Source: Acridotheres tristis (lineage: Eukaryota; Chordata; Aves; Passeriformes; Sturnidae). Taken from it: 64,000 nt of DNA. The stretch is taken from the NCBI GenBank assembly GCA_037013685.1, contig CM072892.1, positions 15,939,501 through 16,003,500 on the forward strand, read 5' to 3'. Shown in pieces: positions 50,901-64,000 of this stretch (positions are counted from its first letter, which is position 1; the number at the start of each line of letters is the position of its first letter). Made by a program: the position numbers and the translations under genes. Below the pieces are notes generated by a model. The model saw only the letters and a program-made list of their open reading frames with translations. It did not search any database and was not told where the DNA came from.

Positions 50901-51565
50901 AGATGTTTTGTTAGCTCAAAATTTATAAGTCTGTGCTTTTGGCAGAGGGTCTCTCTCCCCTTACGGTGGCTCTGGAGCTCTGTAGCAATGCTACACTGCA
51001 TGATGACAGGCATGAAATTCTTAGTTAGCAGCAGATCTGTGATGCTATTAAAATTAAAGTGAAAAATATTGTGACAGAAAAAATACAGTCTTGGTGGTTG
51101 GGGAATCCACTGAAGACTGCAAATCAAGAGCCATTAGGGCAACTGTGCAAAACTTCAATGACTGGAAATTTTAATGCTCTCAGAGTGTAAACAGCATTTC
51201 TTTGGGGAAATATATACTTCTTCCTACTAATCCAGCCCCACCTTTTCCTCATATTTGCCTCTTGGGGCATTTTAGCATTTCCAGTTACCAAAAACTAGAA
51301 TCAAGGAGAAACCACCTTGAGACTAACAGATCTTTTCCTTACTGCAAGGAAATTTCCAAACCAGAATTTCCAGGTGAAAATTCTGAACCAATCAACTGTA
51401 AGTGATCCCTAAATTACCCTACAAACTATGCACTCTAGTGGCAGGGGCTTTCTCACGCGTCCCAGTAAAGCTTAACTTGACACGGATCCATATTCCAACT
51501 GGACATGTCGTTTTCTAAGAACACTGTAAAACATTTTTTAAAATCTTTTTTTCTCTCTAAAACAG

Positions 51566-51668
51566 AAGCTTGGTTGTGCTTCTAGCAAAGCGAGGGGCAG
51601 CTCTGGCACCGACTTTGCAGGTGTCACGGTCCAGCAAGCGCCAAAGAGTTCCCGGCAGCCATTTGAAG
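51566..51668 (+). other. Possible 103-bp non-coding exon at the edge of the CpG island
   Basis: The segment is bounded on the left by an acceptor-like site (pyrimidine run, then TCTCTCTAAAACAG). On the right is a consensus donor, GAAG|GTAAGT. Two of its three forward frames are open, but neither resembles a protein I know. It could be an alternative 5' UTR exon of the downstream gene, spliced from a transcript that starts farther upstream. Alternatively, only its donor may be real, as the end of a first exon that begins inside the segment. Confidence 0.35.
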
Positions 51669-52120
51669 GTAAGTTTGCTCCAGCGAGTATCTCTGGCGAG
51701 GCGGGAGAGTCCCGAGCCGCCGGGGAAACTCCCCCGCCGCGATAGCGATCGGTGAGTAAGCGCAGCGGGAGCGCACCTGGCGGGCCGGGCGGGCAGAGCG
51801 GCGGTGCCCGGTGAGGGGAGCGGGCGGGGAGCGGGCACAGGGAGCGGCGGTGCCCGGTGCGGAGGGTAGACGAGGAGCGGGCACGGAGAGCGGCGGCGGA
51901 GCGGGGAGAGCGGCGGCGGCTCCGTCCCGAGGCAGCTCCGGCGGGCAGAGAGGCGGCCGTGCCCTCCCAGCAGGTACCGGGCCGGGAGCCGGGGCCAGGG
52001 CAGGACCCGGTCCTGCCGGGAGAGCAGGGCAGGATCCCCGTTCTGACGGGAGCAGGAGCTGCTTGGCCGTGTGCGGTCGGGTGTCCGCCCTTCCCATCGA
52101 CTTTGGGAGATGTCGGCAGG
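51570..52120 (+). promoter_or_regulatory. TC2N: CpG island promoter, probably of TC2N
   Basis: GC content and CpG frequency jump abruptly above the AT-rich surroundings. GC boxes include GGGCGGGG at 51822-51829, and no TATA box is evident. Good 5' splice sites occur only on the + strand: AAG|GTAAGT after 51668, ATCG|GTGAGT after 51751, CAG|GTAGGA after 52119 and CAG|GTAAGT near 52269. Transcription therefore probably runs rightwards. In human, TC2N lies next to FBLN5 on the 3' side in the same orientation, which is why I propose it. An 18-bp GC-rich unit is repeated at 51796-51813 and 51842-51859. Long open frames on both strands here reflect GC-rich composition. The island is well supported; the gene name is inferred. 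Confidence 0.6.
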
Positions 52121-55100
52121 TAGGAAAGCAGTAACTATTTAGAAATGCTGGGGAATTGAATCTTCATATAAATTAGGTCCGAGGTTCGATTGTACTTAGA
52201 AGGTTTCAAAGTGGTGTTGCTATATGAAAATGGCCGCCTAAAATTCAAATATTCTGTGTGAATTAACAGGTAAGTGTTACCACAGGCTGGCAATAGCTAA
52301 TTAGATCGTCTCCTCTAGGAGCATTTCAAGTAGTTAGAGATGAGGTTTAGCCAAAACTCCAAAGGAAATTGTGACTATAGCTAGACAGTTTCCCTCTGTA
52401 TGGGAAGAAATTAGCATCAGAAAACGCATATTTACTGAATTTATGTCCTGCTGTATCCAAGAGCACTGCTAAAGCAGCAGGTATAATTGTAAGCTGTTTC
52501 AAGCTGTCCTGTTCAGAGTTATTGAATGCGTACCATGAAGCTGGATTCCTAGGTGTTTCAGATCACTCTGGTAGTTAAATAGCAATCTGAAATAAATGCC
52601 GTCTTTAATTAAGCTAGTCTTGTAACTCTCCTTTGATGTGGATTTGATTTCTCTAGATAAGAATGAAAAGGTCAATATCGTGACTGTTCCTACAGTCAGT
52701 CTGTTGTAATTGTGCAGGAAAACAAGATCTTGGCGTGTCCATGGGGCCACAGCTGTCAAGTGCCTTCCCATCTAAAAGATCCTGTGAGCTCCCTCTCCTT
52801 GGAGCTCGACCCTTGCAGTCCTAACCCTCAGTCTCTGATCTGTGCAGGCTCAGGTTTTTCCCAGTGATACTTGCTGAATGCATTGAGGTTTGCTGCTTTA
52901 TGTGCCTTTAGTTTTTACAGTGTTGATTAGCTGGGTGTCCAAGCTATCCAGGCATCCAAAAGTGAGGTGTACCTTGATAAGTTCGTCTTGGAGAGTTCAA
53001 GTGTCTTTAGATTACATATCAGGGGATCAGGACTACTTAAAAACCAGGCAAGGGAATACATTGCCATGCCTTTTTTTCTCCCCTTCCTGTTCTTTCTAGG
53101 TTTTGTCTATAGCTGTTAGACACACGTGAAGAATCAAGTTCTGATTTTGCCTCTTTCTCAAGAGAGTGCTAGACCCATAAACCTTTGTGCTGTTCGGACT
53201 GGTGGTCTCTGGCTTCTTACTTAAGAAACTGTTTCACCTTGCTTTCAGTACAGAAATATTCATTAAGTGAGCTGTGATCTTACAACTCGGTGGCCAGGGC
53301 ATGAATCCAGTAGTGGGGAAGTTTAATTTTTTTGTCCTTTTTCCAACTGTATGCTAAATATTAAAATATATATTTGCAGAATACATGTGGTTAAGCAATA
53401 CTTAATTTCAAGAGAATACATTTATTACTGAAGTGTCCCTTGATTCTTGCCAATACTTATAAAAATGACACCTACTAAAAAGGTTGCACCAAGAGGGTAT
53501 GTTGGTCTTCACAAATGTCACATGAATTCCACTCCCCTCCCCTGCATTTAAATTAGATGATGGATCCCTAGGTGATTAATTCCTCTTTTCTTCTTATGCT
53601 GTGGAAAGAATGAATATGGGCAGGGTTGTTCAGTCAGTCATGTGTTCATAGGCTATTAATTTACAATGTTGGAAAAAAAGTTTAGGCACTGGTCTCTTTT
53701 TCTTTGTCCTAAACCTCAGGCTTAATTGTTTTCCTTGTTTGTTCTGTCACTTGTTTAGCATTAGCTGCTTTGCTTTTCACTCATCCTATTTGTGGGTGGT
53801 TTAGTTTCAGTTGTAAGTTACTCCAAATGCATTCTCCAGGGCTGTTGCTTGGCTGTGAAATGGGCAGTCCTGCTCTGGCCCCCCGTTTCCCCCACTGCAT
53901 TCTGACCCCACCTTGTGCAGTCAACCACAGAGAGAGTTGAAAAACTACATTTTTTTTTTAAGAGGAAAAAAAAAGATTGTTTATTTTGGTCATTTAATTT
54001 TGTATCTAATCAGTGAACTGGGCCAACTCACTGTGCAGCTGCATGTTTACTGGGTCCTGCAGGAATGGCTGTTGGCAGAGCTGAACAGCCCCCCCAGTAG
54101 CAGCCAGCCCTGAAAGCGAGTTTGGGACAGGCAGATGCAGCCCCCAAGTGTGGTGGGCAGAGCCAGAGGACCAGCCTCAACTGGGAAGCCAGGCTTTGGC
54201 TACCTCAGGCCTCCTGTCTTCATATCTCTCTCCTCTGCTGTGGCTTATACCAGAAGTACACTTTGACTTTGGTGAAACATTTATTGAATTTTCTTGCTTG
54301 ATTAGGCACTAAATTTACTTCATTTAGTGAATTTTATGTGATGCATATCCTGACCTATTGCTTCCCTCTTTGGACTCTTGTTTAATTTTATAAAAGAATG
54401 GCTTTGTTTACTCTGAATTGCTCTCTCCCCAGATACCTTAAATCTGGTAAATATTCTCTCTAATCTAAGTAGGACAACACCCAGTCTCTGTCAGCAGAGA
54501 ACTTAAGATCTCATCTCTTTAAAGTGAAAGGCAGAGCAAGCTCTGACTTGAAGTAGAACAATCTCTGAGTTAAGCCATGTTGTCATTCTAGTTAGTAATG
54601 CTGCTCAGGCTCCACCAGAGCAATTGCTTATGCAGAGAGAAGTTAGGCTGATAGCCTTTTGCAGCTGGGATGGATCTTCACATCTGAACTGAGAAGCCTC
54701 AGGTAGAAGAGATTCAGGACGTGGGTTTGCTTAATCTTCTTTGTGTTCCGTTATATTTTTTATGATGTTAATACATCAAACCATGCAGAAATAGTGAGGA
54801 TACTTGTCTTAAGCTTAGTATGAGTATTTGTTTGCCTGTCATTGCAGCTGAAGTTTGCACTGATTCAGTGCCAAAAAAATATTGTCTTCAATCTGGTGCT
54901 TATCTTTCCAGTAAATTGTCCCCTGATGATTTTGTTTGAATCTTTATTTTTCAGTGATCTAATAGCCAGACTTAAACTGGAGAGAACAGATAATTAGGGA
55001 TGAAGGGTGTTGATGTTTGGGGAGTTCTTGTGGTCACTACAATGGCCTGAAGAGTGAGTTCTGGAGATGCTCCTTTGGCAATTAAACCAGTTTTGAAATC

Positions 55101-56155
55101 CAAAAAAGCAGCCTAGAAGGACCATGTCTCAATGAGTTTGAAATCTCCATGGCACTCCATTAATTTAGCACCTATACTTTGGAACCTGGAACCTGGATCT
55201 CAGCTGGTGCAGGTACTACAGCCTGGGCAGAGGTGCCTGGCTCTGGGCACGGCACTGTGACCTCACAGAGTGTGCTGGGGTGCAGGAATGCACATGTATA
55301 ATGCTCAGCTCTGGCTGAAGCATGGAGAGCCTAAGGCTGCCTGGCTTTTGTGGGACAGCCTCTTCATCAGAGCTGGGGGGACCCTTCTCCCTGCAGGAAT
55401 TCCCTGCAGGAATGCAACCCCTCTCTCCCACAGAGTTCTCATGCCTCTGGATGGGAGGGCTGGATGTGGCTTTGCCCACCCTGCTTGGTGAAGCTGGGTC
55501 AGGTGGTTCAAGTGGCCAGAGATGGCCCAGCCCTTGACCAGGGGCTGGAGAGGGCAGAGAAATGCGAGGCTGTGGCAGAATTCTCTTTATGAAGTTCAGG
55601 CCTGCAGCCTGCACTGTGTTTGCACATTTTCCAACAAGGAAAGCGCCTGCTGTGCAGAGAGGAGAATTAGTCAGGATAAGGTTTAAAAGCCACTTGAGCA
55701 GTGCCATTATGGTTAGTGGTGAACTGATACAAAAGCAAGTTGTGTCTCCTGTTTCTGAAAGAAATTCTGTCATTTAGCACTCCTAAGTGACAACAGAACA
55801 TTCTCAAGACCAGTTTAATTTTGCAATACGGGGAAATTCTAAAACTTTTACTTCTATGTTGGTTTTGTTTGTTTGTTTCCTCCATGATTTACTTTTGCAA
55901 AAGGGAGTTGTTGACCTCTAGATTGGGAACTTTCTCGGACTTTCCCATTCAGGTTCTCTGTCTTCTCAGCAGTGACCAGAGTTGCAAAGGAATTTCTTCC
56001 ATAAAGCCTTAATAAAACACAGAACATCTGCCTAAATTACTCTGGTTTTCATTCCATTCAGTGGTCCATGTGCTTCCAGATCTAGTGTCACCAGTGTATG
56101 AAATCATGGGTCCAAAATCTCTTAGGAAGAGTGCTGAATTAAACTCAACAGGATT

Positions 56156-56202
56156 AAAAAAAAAAAAGAAAAAAAAAGAAGAAGAAAAAAACCAACAAAA
56201 AC
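56156..56202. repeat. A-rich low-complexity run
   Basis: A runs broken by G and by GAAGAAG, directly visible. It may be a retroelement tail, but no body is recognisable. Confidence 0.85.
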
Positions 56203-57149
56203 ATACATTTATGGTGTAGCTGGTGTTCACTGTGCTGTTAAACAACTCTGTCCTAAGGGAAAACAGGGAATGGTAGAGTCATGCTGCCAACCTCTGCTCT
56301 CAGGACCTCTGTCTTCTCAGAAGGGTGCAGAGCCCTACCACCATGTTCCAGAGTTGTAGCAGCATTTGGCCAAGAATGATTGGGATCTTAGATACTGCCA
56401 TTAAATTGAGACAGTTTTGATTTCTGCTGTTTCTCCCAGTGTCTGTGCAAACTCCTTGAAAAATGCCTCTGTTACACAATGCCTGGTTACCACTCATCTG
56501 GCTGGGCAGCTGCCAACAACTCCAGCCAGTACAGCTCTCTGAGAGGCACTGCTGGGGCTGTTAAAGTGTTCTGGCTTCCTGGTCTGGGTGGATTTAATGA
56601 AAAAAAGTAATAAATAGTTGTACTTTATAAGGACAGTATCCTTCTGAACTTTTATTTCAGTGTGTGTTTAGGCAGCTTCCTGAGCTCAGTACACATGCCC
56701 TGCAGAGCCATACCCCCAATCTGGTTTGGATTTGAATTGTTTAAGATCAGTTCCCATTTCCTGTTCTTGATTCATTCATTTAACCTGCTTTCATATATGA
56801 AATGTACTTGAGTCACCTTTCCTTTCTTAATCTCAGACATAGTCTTTTAGCTCTCATCTGTACAATCTACATGTTTGCTTCCCTCGGCACTGTGTAACTG
56901 GTTCTACAGTGACAGTGTGGAGCAGAACTGCTGAGCAGGGAATCCTCACCCACTGGAAACTCCATAATTGATGGGCTTTTTGTTTTCATCATGAAACAGG
57001 ATAATAATTATGTGTAAAATAAATATTTTAAAAATGCTTCACCTAAAACAAGGCAGTAGATGTGTGTGCCCATGTGTATGTAAAGAAATTGTCCATCTTC
57101 ACTCTTGTTTTAATGATAATGAAAACTATTTTTCCATGCAAAACTGCTT

Positions 57150-57222
57150 GGGTTTTTTGTTTTGTTTTGTTGGGGGTTTTTGTTTGTTTTCTTTTCTTTT
57201 TTGGTTAGGTTTTTTCCCCCCC
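57150..57222. repeat. T/G-rich low-complexity run
   Basis: TTTTG and TTTTTTGTTTTG-type runs with GGGGG interruptions, similar in character to the runs at 4823-4926 and, on the other strand, 20528-20680. Confidence 0.85.
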
Positions 57223-60200
57223 AAATATACAGAAGAACTATTTGCATTAGCTGTCTGGATGTTATATGTGTATCCGTGTGTTTTCTGTATGGCTCTGTGG
57301 TCATGGCAGTGCCTGAGGAGTCCTGAATGCCATTTAATGCTCTTTTTCAGTGTTGTACTGAGTTGGTTTCCAAGGGCCATCTTTTCAAAACTAGACACGT
57401 TTAACCATGTTAGGGAACTCCACAGGCAGATGCTCTTGCCTAAAATACCTTCTTCTTGGCTGTCCTGTTGAAAAATGAATCCAGATGTTTCCAGTTTTCT
57501 TTGGTATCAGAGCTATAGAAGGACTGCTGACAGTTCTATTTTCATGACTTCTTGGCATTAATGGCAGAAAGAGAAAAAATTGGATTAAAACCCACCACAG
57601 AATACATAAAGAAAGTCTTAAGTTAGATTATAAAGTAACAATTGGTGATTGTTGTGATTTGTTCCTAATCTGCTTAGAGCAAAGGACTTATCTTATGTTG
57701 AATTCTTTCCATGTTCTCATCAAAAGCCAAGTTCTTTTTACAGATATTTTAGTCTCTTCAGCTTTTTCTGGTGTCCTGACTTCAACTCTTGCTTTGCTGT
57801 TTTCCATCTGAATCCAGAAAGGTCTGCAGTCCAACATAATGGATTTATTCTTTTGTGTTTACTGCCCCAATACATACAATATTGTACATTCTTGTCCAAG
57901 TCAGTGAATTTATCTTCAGTTCACAGGAACACTGATGTCAGATCAGTAATTGGACGAATTGGTTACTTGCCTAATGCAACACTAGGAAGAAACACTATAT
58001 CAACTTTTACAGCCCAGAGCATAGGGGATTCAGTATATTAAAATCCCAAGTTTTAAGCTTTATCATGGGATAGATTTATAATGTTTCCATCTTAATTCGA
58101 ATATAAATCTTGCACAAGAAAAACTGGTTCAGATTTATGGAATTTTTTCTTTTGGCCCTTGTAAATTATATTATTAATGTTTTGTGTACTGAGGTAGGAT
58201 TGGATTAAGTCTGTATTTAAGGGCTGCAGGTGCAAGGCTGTAGTGCTGAACCAGAGGCAGGGTGTCCCTGGGGCCCCTGTCAGGACAACTTTGGGTCCTG
58301 TACTCGTGCCAGGGTTTGTTCCCCTTCTCCAAGGGGTGCCTGAAAAGCAGAAGCAGTTGTTCCTGTAGCACAATAGCTCAAGCACACACACCTGCTCAGC
58401 TTTATTTTTCTTCGGGGAACTAGGCAGGAGCAATTAGTTCTTCTTTGTGGTGTACTCTGGTGCTCTGTGCCTGGGCTGCATGTGCAGATGTGCTGAAAGC
58501 CATTTGGCCTCGTCCAGGAGGAGCCCTGGGAAGAAGCAGCTGCTGAGCTGAACGAGACCACAGCTAGATTGCACAAGTGATCTTTAGGGTTCAGCTCAGG
58601 GCCTGCACGAAGAGAGACATACATTAGATCATCTTTGTCTGGGCAGAGAAGCTGGAAGGAGAAGGCAAAGCTGGAGTGAGACACGGCGTGTTCTCTCAAA
58701 AGTGCATGTGGGAAGGTGGGGCTGCTCCAGGAGACGTTTCTGCCCTGGCACAATCAGAGCTAGACCTCATTGGCAGGAGAACATGCAAAGGAGCTCTTGG
58801 GCTCACAGTGAGTTCTGCTTTTACTGCTATGACCACACCTAAGCTAAGAACTGATAGCTGAGGTATTTTTCTTTCCCTCAAAAGAAGGTTGCTGAAGTTA
58901 AATAATATTTTTGTACAGCTGTCACATCATGACTGATAGCAATAACACATTAAGCTCTCCTGCTGATTCCAAGAGTTTTAAACTTTACCTGTAACTGTAG
59001 GAGAGACCAACAAACGGTTTCTTACCTGAATGCTACGGCAGTCACCAAAGGGAGACAATGTCTGCAGGCTCCCACCTTCCCCATCTTCTTCACTTGCTCA
59101 AAATACAGTCAGAAAAATGCAGAGCCAGTAGTGGACTGGTAACAGTTTGGAATGTCAATACAGTGCTGTGAGAGTGAGAGCAATCTTGTCCTTATAAGTG
59201 TTATTAAATGAAATATTTTCTCACCTTAGATTATCTCATGATATTATTGAGTCTGAGGCAGATAATTCCTGGAGATAGAGTTAAAATATTAGTTGTGAAG
59301 GAAATCAGTTATTGCAATATTTTCTGAAATAAAAACATGTCTTTCTGCTAAAGTTGCTGGGAGTAGTGCAGGCGTAACTTGTTGAAATCCAGTGGTGTCA
59401 GAAGCTGAGGGGAGTGGGACAAGGGCTCCTAATGGGCCTTCTGGTCTTCAAAAGAAAAATTCTGCTTTAGCAAACTGTAAATGAATGAGAGGATGTTGCA
59501 GCACAGAGCTGTGACAGTTCAGACCCATGATCTGTTCTATTCAGTTTCCTGTTTTTGTGGTCAGTGAGAGTATGTAAAACTCCCCCTGATGGGCTGCTGT
59601 GTCATCATTTACCAGCGTGGGAAGGTGCTTCCTGAGCCCAGGCAGTTGGTGGTTTGTTTGCATCATGGAGTGTGACTTTACCATCTATTTCTGTTACCTG
59701 ATTCAACTGCATAACTGCTTAAACAACACTGGGAGCCTCTTTGCCAAAGGCAGGTTGTGCAATAGTCTGTCATAAAATCTCCATCAGCTAAACTAGGTTA
59801 ATGATGCAAGGTCTTCTCTTCAGTTTTAAATAGGTAATTGCACTCTTTTATTAATTTGCTGGACTAGGAGAGTTTTGCATCTCTTTTTTATGTTTCTGTT
59901 GAACTGTTTGTAAGATGTCTGTCACAAAAATGTCTTTCTGGTTGTGTCCTTCAAAAGCCTTATAATTGCTCTTTTTGTGTGGTGTTATTTCAGCATCTTC
60001 TTTGTGACCCACTGCTTTCAGGGTGAAATCACTTTTTGTTCCAGTCACAAAAAAAGAGAAAGCCCCACATAATCCTAATTTCCTTAGAAGGCAAAAGAAG
60101 CAGAATAATCTCTGCATGCAAATTTCCAGAGCTTCCGTGCTCTTCCAAGAGTTGTGGCTACAAGCAGAGAAGGAGGGTGTATGTACACACACACCCACCT

Positions 60201-63200
60201 ACTAGTTACTGCAGATATCACTGCTGAGGGCTTCTTCCAGAAACAGGTATAGAAAGGAGATTGTTATCATGCACCTGGTAGGTGTGTGTTGACATGACAT
60301 TTTTTGTTTCCATTGTTTTTTATCCCTGCAGTCATCCTGCTACTGCCGAAGTTTATGATGAATAGGAATGAAAGCTGTGTCCTCTCTTTTCACATGCTCA
60401 GACCCACTTGAAATACCTCTCTCTCCTGTGTGGGCAGTACAACTCAGACCTGCCTACAGTCCCCAAAATAAAACAGTTGCTGCCTTTTTTAAACTGTGGG
60501 CTTTATGTCTTTGCTAAGTGTGTGTCGGTACATGTGCTGTCCTTGCTGCTGTAGTAGCAAAGTACTTGGAGGAAAATGTGTCAAAACCATTCAGGCTGTT
60601 TTACTGGTGTTGGCCAGTTTAGAGACGTGGTGGCCATCAGCCACCCCTCTTCAGCTGAAGAGCTGTGCTGAGAGGGGTGCACAGCTCCCAGACACTCTCC
60701 CCCAGAAGCAAAACCACAAAACAGCTGCCTGTGGAAGTTAAGCCTTTAGCAGCATCTGCACCATCAAAAGATAATCCATCTGACCTGCATCAGAAGCAGC
60801 TTTTGCAGTGCTGTGCTTCTGTTAAACATCTGGAGACCTGAGCTGGTGCTGTTATGCTCTCTGAAGGATTTCTATGACTAGGACTGACTGCATCTTCTGG
60901 ATCTGAAAGGCAGAAGCCATAGGGGAGCATAAACAGGTAGCATAAGAGGTATCATAAACGGGGTGTTTGGCTGAGGTGTGAACTAGCAAGCCTGAGCTCA
61001 CTTTCTCCAGAGGGCAGATCCTCATGTGTTGCAAACTGTCCTGGCTCCACTGGGGCTCATGGATTTGTAGACGCTTATGTCATCCCAAGAGCTGTCCCAA
61101 ATGCTTTATAACAACTGATAATCCCTATTTCCGGATCTTTTGTTTTACACATCCTGCTGTGTGAGAGCGTACTGCTACCAGAATTTTGCTGTGGTATGCT
61201 TCTAAAATGCAGATCTAAGAACGCATTGTATACATTTATGACTGGCAATAAATCTCGAAATGTTTGAAACCACTGGTTTAGCCAGCCTTTCCTGTTTGAG
61301 AACAGCTATTTCACCTTTGCTTCTCTTATGTAGTTATAAATGTGCTACCTGTTCAACTTGTATGGATCAGAGCTGTGACTAAATGCAGTAACATTCATTG
61401 GCAACCTGCAGTCTTGTTGCAAAACACCCTCTCCTCATAAGGCAGTAAAGACCTGACATTTCTTTTCAGACTGCTTTCAGCTTTTAATATTTAATATTGC
61501 CATCATCCGTTTTCTATCATGTTCTTTTTATTTAATGAGTTGTTGAAAATATTTACTTTCTTCTCCAAACATCTCTGTCTTGTAATCGTTCTGGAGGCAT
61601 TTGGAACTAAAGTCTTTGATGCTCTGTTTATCTGATTTTAGCTCAGTCAAAATTTCTATCAGAGGAATCTGGAAATCATTAAGATAATTTATGTTTTCCA
61701 TCTAAACCCATTAAAATAATAGTTATTATAATTCTCTAGGCTCAGTGTATGTGTGTGGTTAGGTTTTAAACTGCCATTTCCAGGATATTCTAATAAGCTT
61801 GGCTCCTTTTTTGCTTTAGTGTGTAAGTACTCTTGCTGAGTTACATTTGCTTATCTTACTTTGGCTTGATATTGGGAAGAGAGAAATGAAATGGCTTACT
61901 GAATTTGGTGAAAAAGACCAAGAAAGAGAGAATTTGACACCAGAGTGACAAGACCTCTGTTCAGTTATCTCTTCTGCAAACTGATTTTTCTCTGATTATT
62001 TGTCTGAAAATGAGGGCAAATTCTCTTTTCTACCATTGTTTTGTCAGTCTAGAATCTCAAAAATTGAGGATATCCTTGTTATGTGCATATTGCCTAACAA
62101 AAACTGATCCCAAAAAGTTGAGATAGTGTCCAGGAATCTTAATTTCTTGTTAAAATGGATGACATTGTTGGGAAGTCAGTACTTCTTTGGGATTTGTTGG
62201 TGCACCAAATGAATGTCTCTACGGTTCTGGTTTATTTCATAAATATATTTCCAGATAAATTCCTGTTAGTACAACCTTTTAACAACTGTTCAATTATCTA
62301 CTGACGATTTATGGTCAGCCAACACCAGCAAAAGGATCTGGGATGTGGGATAAGTTTAACCTTTGATAGAAATGTCAACTTCTGTCAAGATCATTAAATA
62401 CTTGCTTAGTCTTCTACAATGTTTTTGCTTATTTTCAGTAATTAAAATATACAACAGAACCTGCTGAATTTCTTTCTCTCCCACATGGTTAAGACAAAAC
62501 TTTTGCATGCAGTGAAAGTTGTATGAATAACTGTAGGCAGCTTGGAAAATACAGATACAAGAACATATACTAACTGGGAGCCAAGCCATCTAATTTACTG
62601 CCAGGATTGTTCAAACAAAAAAAATCCCCAATATTTATCATGGTAGTTTAATTAAGTGAATTAAAACTTTTTAAAGTAATTGAGACCATCCATGTTGTGA
62701 TTTCATGAACAAAGTAGAGTTCCCTAAGCAGAATGAGGGAGCACTATGTCTAAATGGCCTGTTCCTCAGCAAATGGAGTAATTTTTTTTTTTTGTAATGT
62801 GTCTGTAGAGTAAGTCTAGGGACCCAAGTGCAAGGTTTGTCACTGAAACGATTACATCATTAAGCTTAAAGAAGTGTAAACAGTGAGAACACTTAGTCTC
62901 TTAGTCATAGAACTTTCTTCTCAAACTCCTATAATTAAGCTAAAACTGAAATGGAGGCTCTAAAATGTGTGTCTATATACTTTGGCATTTACTATTGATA
63001 TTGCCTTGCCTATTGCTAAAGAGCAATCTGTAATCCTAACTCTTCTTTACAGTAGGCAGTAATGAATTGCTTTGTATTTATCTTTAGATAGAAGAAAAAT
63101 GTATGAACACTTGCATATTGATAAAAGGTGAAAAAAGATAATGGTTAAAGACTATCACAGCTGACTTGGCATTACTGTGAAAAACAAGTTTTTTTAATGA

Positions 63201-64000
63201 TAGAAGAACAGGAGGTGTAGGACTGCATTATGACTGTCAAATTCTCAACGCCCATATGAAGCCCTTTCTTTCAGGTAAATCACTGACCCCTGTAAAGGAA
63301 AGGCAGCTGCTTGTAACAGATGATTTCCATTTGTTTATTTGCTCACATTATTTGTTCCAGCTAAACAATTCCTTAACATGAACTGAATTTTCTCTGATGC
63401 AGAAAAAATTATTTTTTCTACTTTATGTAGCTGGAAAGTAGAGCAGTACTAACGTTTTGGTTTCTTCACCAGCAGTAGCAAATAAATTTAATCTGGACAT
63501 TTTGAGATAAAAGTCTGTTTTGCCTGTGCAAACTGCCACTGAGGCTTAGATACCATTGTTGCAAAGCTTAGAGCAAACAGAGCAGCTGTTTCGGTCCAGT
63601 TTAAACATGGTGAACAAGAGTGAAGCATATTAACTCCAGCTGTGTACTGATAACAGCTGGGAAGGCAAATCACTGCAAGGGAACCCAGAGTAAATTAGCA
63701 GTCTTAGCTATCATGAGTATGCCTCCAAGGGAGGAGCAGCAGTGAAAATCTGATCATTAGAACCATAGAGAATTTAATGAGAAATTCTTATGCTTTCTGT
63801 CATGCTTCTGTAAAGATGCAGAGCAGGTTCTGGAGTTGGTGGCACTGCCTCTGAAGATTTTTGATGCAGATATCAAGCTGTACCCACACTCAGGCAATTT
63901 TAAGATGAAGGCAAGTACTGAGGGAGGGATTCTGTATAAAGTAATGGAATTTGAGTTAGAGGAAGTGTCCATAGCTTAGTATCTCCACTTGAAATCTACA

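Larger units (their letters stand above)
34856..51560. other. Intergenic region between FBLN5 and the downstream CpG island
   Basis: About 16.7 kb without a supported gene. It holds a minus-strand CR1 relic (35310-35680), an imperfect tandem repeat (39029-39078) and an (AT)16 tract (44926-44958). Open frames up to 142 codons occur on both strands, but none shows a domain I recognise or a run of coherent splice sites. Enhancers for either neighbour could lie here, but I cannot identify them from sequence alone. Confidence 0.7.
52121..64000 (+). other. Probable first intron of the gene started at the CpG island (TC2N?)
   Basis: About 11.9 kb with no recognisable coding exon. I looked for a start like MATEFIKSCC, as I recall the TC2N amino terminus, and found none, so coding would begin beyond the window. 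The stretch contains an A-rich run, a T/G-rich run and short open frames with no family resemblance. If the island belongs to another gene or fires leftwards, this would be intergenic instead. Confidence 0.45.

Noticed and set aside
51624..52134. Long open frames on both strands in the CpG island
   Set aside because: Stop codons are rare because of GC content. The Ala/Pro/Arg/Gly-rich translations are typical of promoter DNA, and several splice donors interrupt them.
55216..55773. Open frame of 185 codons on the minus strand
   Set aside because: It lies in a locally GC-richer patch with overlapping open frames on both strands. There is no family pattern, no island and no splice context.
52121..64000. 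Search for TC2N coding exons
   Set aside because: No matching amino terminus or C2-domain motif with splice sites was seen, so TC2N is named only for the promoter and only by synteny.

Overview
The window is vertebrate nuclear DNA, most likely from a bird. It has long, AT-rich introns with GT-AG exons, several decayed CR1-family LINEs (the dominant interspersed repeat of birds and other sauropsids), and one CpG island. There is no dense ORF packing, and nothing looks bacterial, phage or plasmid. The species cannot be fixed from the sequence alone. The long A/C and T/G runs are compatible with a songbird, but that is only an impression.

The one gene that can be read with confidence is FBLN5 (fibulin-5, an elastic-fibre assembly protein) on the + strand. 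Seven exons lie between 21483 and 34178. Joined, they encode 322 residues, matching human fibulin-5 residues 127-448: five calcium-binding EGF modules and the fibulin-type C-terminal domain, ending at a TAA stop. The first four exons (signal peptide, RGD-bearing EGF1, linker) are not in the window, so bases 1-21482 are read as the 3' part of the large intron upstream of the first cbEGF exon seen here. That intron contains two CR1 fragments, a diverged duplicated pair of about 170 bp, and a perfect (GAAAA)33 tract only 247 bp before the exon. The 3' UTR runs from 34179 to about 34855 and ends at an ATTAAA signal followed by a GT-rich element.

From about 34.86 to 51.56 kb I see no gene, only a minus-strand CR1 relic and simple repeats. 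At 51.57-52.12 kb there is a CpG island with GC boxes and several good 5' splice sites on the + strand. In human, TC2N follows FBLN5 in the same orientation, so the island is best read as the TC2N promoter and non-coding first exon(s), with 52.1-64 kb as its first intron. No TC2N coding exon was found, so this assignment rests on synteny.

I looked for an unusual or undescribed system and did not find one. The points most worth a second look are the long uninterrupted GAAAA tract beside a FBLN5 exon, the unidentified duplicated pair in the same intron, the shifted N-glycosylation sequons in fibulin-5, and the splice-site-bounded segment at the edge of the CpG island.
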